From NCBI GenBank assembly GCA_023229785.1, contig JALNYV010000001.1, forward strand, positions 496,001 to 560,000: a stretch of DNA of 64,000 nucleotides, read 5' to 3'. The first letter of the stretch is position 1. Each line of letters starts with the position of its first letter. Shown here in pieces: positions 60,566-64,000 of the stretch. The notes below the pieces were generated by a model. That model was not told the DNA's origin. It worked only from the letters and a program-made list of their open reading frames with translations, and searched no databases. Both the position numbers and the translations under genes were made by a program. The stretch comes from Candidatus Dojkabacteria bacterium (GTDB taxonomy: Bacteria; Patescibacteria; Dojkabacteria; SC72).

Positions 60566-60570
60566 CTCGT

Positions 60571-63228
60571 ATGGCTTCTAATAAAAAAGATTTGTTTGTG
60601 GCGATAGATGGCAATGCAATAGTACATAGAGCATTTCACGCATATCCTCAAAACCTTACTACATCTGATGGCCTTGCTGTAAATGCGGTTTATGGCTTTA
60701 CAGTTATGCTCCTTGCGGCATTAAAACAATTTGATCCTAAATATGTGTTTTGTTCGTTTGATACCAAAGCTCCAACATTCAGGCATGCTAAGTTTGCCGA
60801 CTATAAAGGAACTAGAAAGCCGACTGATGAAGGACTTTTAGCCCAATTTCCAATAGTTGAGCAAGTTCTTAATGCCTTTAACATTCCAGTTATTAAAAAA
60901 CCTGGATTTGAAGCGGATGATATCCTTGGAACAGTGGCTCAATGGAGGAAAAATGGTAAATGGAAGGATGAACAGTTCGAAATGTACATTCTAACGGGCG
61001 ATAGGGACCTTCTACAGCTAGTTGGGGATGATGTTACTGTTTGTATGCCAGTTGGTAGTTTTAGTAACCTTGGAATCTATGACGAGCATAAAACGTTGGA
61101 AAAATATGGGTATCTGCCAAGCCAGGTCATCGATCACAAAGCCTTAGTAGGAGATCCATCGGATAATATACCTGGAGTAAAGGGAATTGGTGAGAAAACA
61201 GCGATAACCTTGCTTTCAAAATATGGAACTTTAGACAATATTTGTAAAAACCTTACAGAAATTGGTGGAAGGAGTGCAAAACTAATAGGAGAAGGAATAG
61301 AACAGGCTGAATTTAGTAAAGATTTGGCTACTATTTCGACAGATTTGGATCTCGAATTAGATTTAAAAGGCTGTGTAGCTCGGGATTTTGATGAAAATTC
61401 ATTAATAACAATATTTAAAAAGCTAGAATTTAAGTCTTTAATTAGTAAAATACCGAAATCAGATAACCATATTGAGCAGGGTGGGGCTGTTGGCCAATTT
61501 GGATTGTTTGGAGCTCCAGTTTTAGAAAAAGAAGTTGAAATTGATTGGGAGAGCCTTAAAAATAGGGTAAAAATGGTTGTTTATGGATATATCTCAAAAG
61601 AAGAATCGAGCAATGGGATAGAGTGGTTGTTTCAAGTGGTTGTGGATAACTCGGGAGAAGTGTTTTGTGGAAAAGTTAGTAGTTTCACCAAATATGAAGA
61701 ATGTGAAACATGGTATTATAATATTGAAGAGATGGTTTCACGAAACTATATTGCGTATGGAAATGGGCTTGATATAAGGTTTTTGGCGTACAACCTTTCA
61801 TCTGGAAAGAAAAATTACACACTAAGTTCTCTTGCTTTTGATCATACCTTACACACCCTTCCTGAAAAAATCTCTACTTTCGATCTCCAAAATGTTGGGA
61901 ATGTTCTTCTTGAAATTGTTTCTGAACTGATTAAAAAAATGGTTAGTATGAAGCATGGGGAGTATGTAACCGAAAAGATATCAGTATTAAAGGGGAAGAT
62001 TAAGAAAAAAGATGTTAACTCGTTTGAAATGGTTGTAAAAGATATCGAAATTCCAGTTGCGAGGATATTGGCACGTATGGAAGAAAGGGGAATAGCACTT
62101 GATTTAAAGTATCTAAAGAAGTTAGATACTGAAATTGATGGTGAAATAGCCAAGGAGAGCAAGAAGGTTTGGGAAGAAGTAGGGCATGAATTCAATATCA
62201 ACTCCCCAAAACAGCTTTCAGATGTTCTTTTCAATGAACTTCAACTTCCAGCTTCTGGAAAAGATAAAAGCACAAGAGAAGAGGTTCTACACTCGCTAAT
62301 AAATATGCATGGATGTATCCCTCATATATTGCATTTTAGGGAGCTTTCTAAGCTTTCTGGGACATATGTAAAGCCTTTAATTGAGATAAACAGGAGTGAG
62401 GTGCATACCGATTTTAAGCAAATGGGAACAACCTCTGGAAGATTTTCGTCAATCAATCCAAATATGCAAAATATCCCTGCAAAAGGAGATTGGGCAAGCA
62501 AGATACGAGCAATGTTTGTAGCCAGACCTGGATTTAAACTTGTTGGTGCTGACTATTCTCAAATGGAGTTCAGGATTATGGCGGATATATCAAAAGATCC
62601 AGCGCTTCTTTCTGATTTTGCAAACAAGAAGGATATACATCTTGCGACAGCAAGTAGGGTATTAAATAAAGATATAAAGGAAGTAACTCAAAAAGAGAGA
62701 TATCTTGCTAAAACAATTAACTTTGCAATACTTTTTGGGCAGAGCAAATATGGGTTGAGTAAGCTGGCAAATATACCTGTCGAACTTGCAACTCAGTATA
62801 TAGATGAGTATTTTAGGGACTATTCTTGTGTTGCGAAATATATTAAAAACGCAACAAGAGATGCAATTGATGTGGGGTATGTGCAATCAATGTTTGGGAG
62901 AACAAGATATGTAGCAGGTTTAACTTCAAGGAATAGAAACATTGTTAATGCGGCAATAAGGGAGGCTGTAAATATGCCAATACAAGGAGGAGAAGCTGAC
63001 ATTATGAAGCTAGCCATGATTGATATACAGAAGAAAATAGATGAAAAGTATAGAGAGAAAGCGTATATACTTTTGCAAATACATGATGAGCTTAATTTTG
63101 AAGCAAAGAGTGAAATAGTAGAGGATTTTGCAAAGGATATTGAGAAAATTATGACAAATGTGTTCCCACTTTCTGTCCCACTTGGAGTGCATGTTTCTAT
63201 TGGAAACAATATGAGTGAGCTAAAATAA
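60571..63228 (+). CDS. polA: DNA polymerase I
   Basis: Pol I fills gaps in repair and removes Okazaki primers. The 885-residue product has a 5' nuclease domain (about 1-300, FEADDILGT, TGDRDLLQL, SDNIPGVKGIGEKTA), a 3'-5' exonuclease-like domain lacking the DxE catalytic pair, and a polymerase domain: motif A DYSQMEFRIMA, O-helix RYLAKTINFAILFGQSKYG, motif C LQIHDELNFE. The O-helix Tyr (E. coli 766) is Phe (ILFG). Length is slightly under 900. Followed by a winged-helix protein and ATP-dependent ligase. Confidence 0.96.
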   Translation: MASNKKDLFVAIDGNAIVHRAFHAYPQNLTTSDGLAVNAVYGFTVMLLAALKQFDPKYVFCSFDTKAPTFRHAKFADYKGTRKPTDEGLLAQFPIVEQVLNAFNIPVIKKPGFEADDILGTVAQWRKNGKWKDEQFEMYILTGDRDLLQLVGDDVTVCMPVGSFSNLGIYDEHKTLEKYGYLPSQVIDHKALVGDPSDNIPGVKGIGEKTAITLLSKYGTLDNICKNLTEIGGRSAKLIGEGIEQAEFSKDLATISTDLDLELDLKGCVARDFDENSLITIFKKLEFKSLISKIPKSDNHIEQGGAVGQFGLFGAPVLEKEVEIDWESLKNRVKMVVYGYISKEESSNGIEWLFQVVVDNSGEVFCGKVSSFTKYEECETWYYNIEEMVSRNYIAYGNGLDIRFLAYNLSSGKKNYTLSSLAFDHTLHTLPEKISTFDLQNVGNVLLEIVSELIKKMVSMKHGEYVTEKISVLKGKIKKKDVNSFEMVVKDIEIPVARILARMEERGIALDLKYLKKLDTEIDGEIAKESKKVWEEVGHEFNINSPKQLSDVLFNELQLPASGKDKSTREEVLHSLINMHGCIPHILHFRELSKLSGTYVKPLIEINRSEVHTDFKQMGTTSGRFSSINPNMQNIPAKGDWASKIRAMFVARPGFKLVGADYSQMEFRIMADISKDPALLSDFANKKDIHLATASRVLNKDIKEVTQKERYLAKTINFAILFGQSKYGLSKLANIPVELATQYIDEYFRDYSCVAKYIKNATRDAIDVGYVQSMFGRTRYVAGLTSRNRNIVNAAIREAVNMPIQGGEADIMKLAMIDIQKKIDEKYREKAYILLQIHDELNFEAKSEIVEDFAKDIEKIMTNVFPLSVPLGVHVSIGNNMSELK

Positions 63229-63230
63229 AG

Positions 63231-63239
63231 TGATATAAT
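63231..63239 (+). promoter_or_regulatory. Extended -10 element of 63245 (leaderless spacing)
   Basis: TGaTATAAT ends five bases before the ATG at 63245, within the 16-bp gap after polA. Confidence 0.55.
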
Positions 63240-63244
63240 CGGGT

Positions 63245-63583
63245 ATGAAGAGAAACAAAATTTCATTTATACTTTTTTGTTTATTAGCGCCAGTAATAGT
63301 TATCTACTACTTAGTAATCAAATTAAAAGAGTTTGTTGGTAATACCAATTGTTGTAATGAAAATGATGATTGTTGTGGTAGAAAACAGGAAACGGCAAAT
63401 CCAAGACAAGACGAGATATTAAAGTATCTACAGAAGAACAAAAAGGTTACAGTTGGACAGCTATTGAAGCTTTTCCCTAATATAACTGACAGGACCTTGC
63501 GACGGGATTTAAATAAAATGGAAAAACAGGGGATGGTAGTTCGAAGCGGAAGTACAAAATCTGTTCACTATACATTGAAATAA
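63245..63583 (+). CDS. Membrane-anchored winged-helix protein with Cys-rich linker
   Basis: The 112-residue product has one membrane helix (about 8-27), a short segment with two Cys pairs (NCC and DCC) that might bind metal, and a C-terminal winged helix (about 52-110) resembling DeoR-type HTH (ITDRTLRRDLNKMEKQGMVVRSG). A membrane-tethered DNA-binding domain is unusual. It is 16 bp after polA and one base before the ligase gene. Confidence 0.75.
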   Translation: MKRNKISFILFCLLAPVIVIYYLVIKLKEFVGNTNCCNENDDCCGRKQETANPRQDEILKYLQKNKKVTVGQLLKLFPNITDRTLRRDLNKMEKQGMVVRSGSTKSVHYTLK

Positions 63584-63584
63584 C

Positions 63585-64000
63585 ATGAATTTTAAGAAAT
63601 TTTCCGAAAAGCTTGAAAAAATAGAAGGAATTCCATCCAGAAATGAGATGATGGGTGAGCTAGTATCTCTGTATAAAGATCTGAACTTGACTGAAACCCA
63701 GATAGTTTCTTACCTACTTCTGGGTAGAGTTGCCCCCCTTTTTGTTAAAAGTGAGTTTAACTACTCTGAAAAGAGCTTTTTGAACACAATTTCATCATTT
63801 TACAAAGGAGATACGCAGAAGTTACGAAAGGAGCTTGGTGACATAGGGGAGGTGGCGTTTCAGGTAATTGATGAGGAGAAGAAAGATTCGGGCATTTCTC
63901 TTGAAAATATGTACGAAATACTCTGGAAGATAGTCAAAATCCAGGGTAACAAATCAGTCGAAAAAAAGTCTATTCTGGTTGTAGATACGCTCTCTAAACT
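63585..64000 (+). CDS. ATP-dependent DNA ligase, 5' part (runs off the window)
   Basis: The visible 138 residues match the N-terminal DNA-binding domain of archaeal/eukaryal-type ATP-dependent ligases: IPSRNEMMGELVSLY, IVSYLLLGRVAPLF, ELGDIGEVAF and a KIVKIQGNKSVEKKS segment. The catalytic KxDG lies beyond the window. It follows the winged-helix gene by one base and so is linked to polA. ATP-dependent ligase I types are known in some CPR bacteria besides or in place of NAD-dependent LigA. Confidence 0.85.
   Translation, partial: MNFKKFSEKLEKIEGIPSRNEMMGELVSLYKDLNLTETQIVSYLLLGRVAPLFVKSEFNYSEKSFLNTISSFYKGDTQKLRKELGDIGEVAFQVIDEEKKDSGISLENMYEILWKIVKIQGNKSVEKKSILVVDTLSK

Overview
The window looks like part of the chromosome of a Candidate Phyla Radiation (Patescibacteria) bacterium, possibly near Dojkabacteria/WS6 or Microgenomates. 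The phylum call is inference. It rests on visibly AT-rich DNA, very compact gene packing, core information genes with almost no biosynthetic metabolism, several small VirB2/TrbC-like pilins beside a lone TraG/VirD4-like ATPase, a DUF4173-type membrane protein and an ATP-dependent (archaeal/eukaryal-type) DNA ligase. TAA, TAG and TGA all end genes (for example TAG ends dnaA and TGA ends the SDR gene), so the UGA=Gly code of Gracilibacteria/Absconditabacteria does not apply.

Layout. 1-4.0 kb: replication origin region with the tail of a zinc-ribbon gene, DnaA boxes, dnaA, a reverse-strand orphan, an AT-rich oriC-like gap and dnaN. 4-6.7 kb: an OmpR-type regulator lacking the phospho-acceptor Asp, two membrane proteins, a TPR-like gene with no usual start codon at its apparent beginning, and tRNA-Ser(CGA). 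6.7-12 kb: envelope glycosylation (two GT4 enzymes, a GT-C membrane glycosyltransferase) around a pilin-like protein. 12-19.8 kb: a pyroglutamyl-peptidase-like gene, a SpoU/TrmH methyltransferase split by an in-frame TAG, SDR and GH1 genes, pyrG, an MFS protein and tmRNA. 19.8-26.8 kb: cell surface genes (Ig-like protein with a VPDTG signal plus sortase, Excalibur protein, DUF350, GH3, anchored and secreted proteins). 27-33 kb: typA, a candidate structured RNA, an M29 aminopeptidase, DUF4173 and an RRM protein. 32.8-38 kb: accessory DNA with a PIN/Phd toxin-antitoxin pair, a HAD hydrolase, a large serine recombinase and tRNA-Ser(GCT). 38-42.4 kb: HD protein, endonuclease IV and a UvrD helicase-nuclease fusion. 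42.4-53.5 kb: four VirB2-like pilins, a SpoIID protein, a PH-domain protein, a PP2C-like/propeller membrane protein, smpB and the TraG-like ATPase. 53.5-64 kb: tRNAs, an EamA transporter, a tyrosine recombinase, an FtsB-like protein, efp, ftsH, polA, a membrane-anchored winged-helix protein and the 5' part of an ATP-dependent DNA ligase.

Two themes cross the window. First, about fifteen genes have a -10 hexamer (often extended, TGnTATAAT) ending only 5-8 nt before the start codon, and Shine-Dalgarno sequences are scarce, so leaderless mRNAs are probably common. Second, the 42.4-53.5 kb locus is the best candidate for an undescribed system: a reduced type-IV-secretion-derived envelope or DNA-uptake machine with a peptidoglycan-active protein and a membrane-spanning sensor-like pseudophosphatase. 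Its function is inferred from domain content and gene order only.
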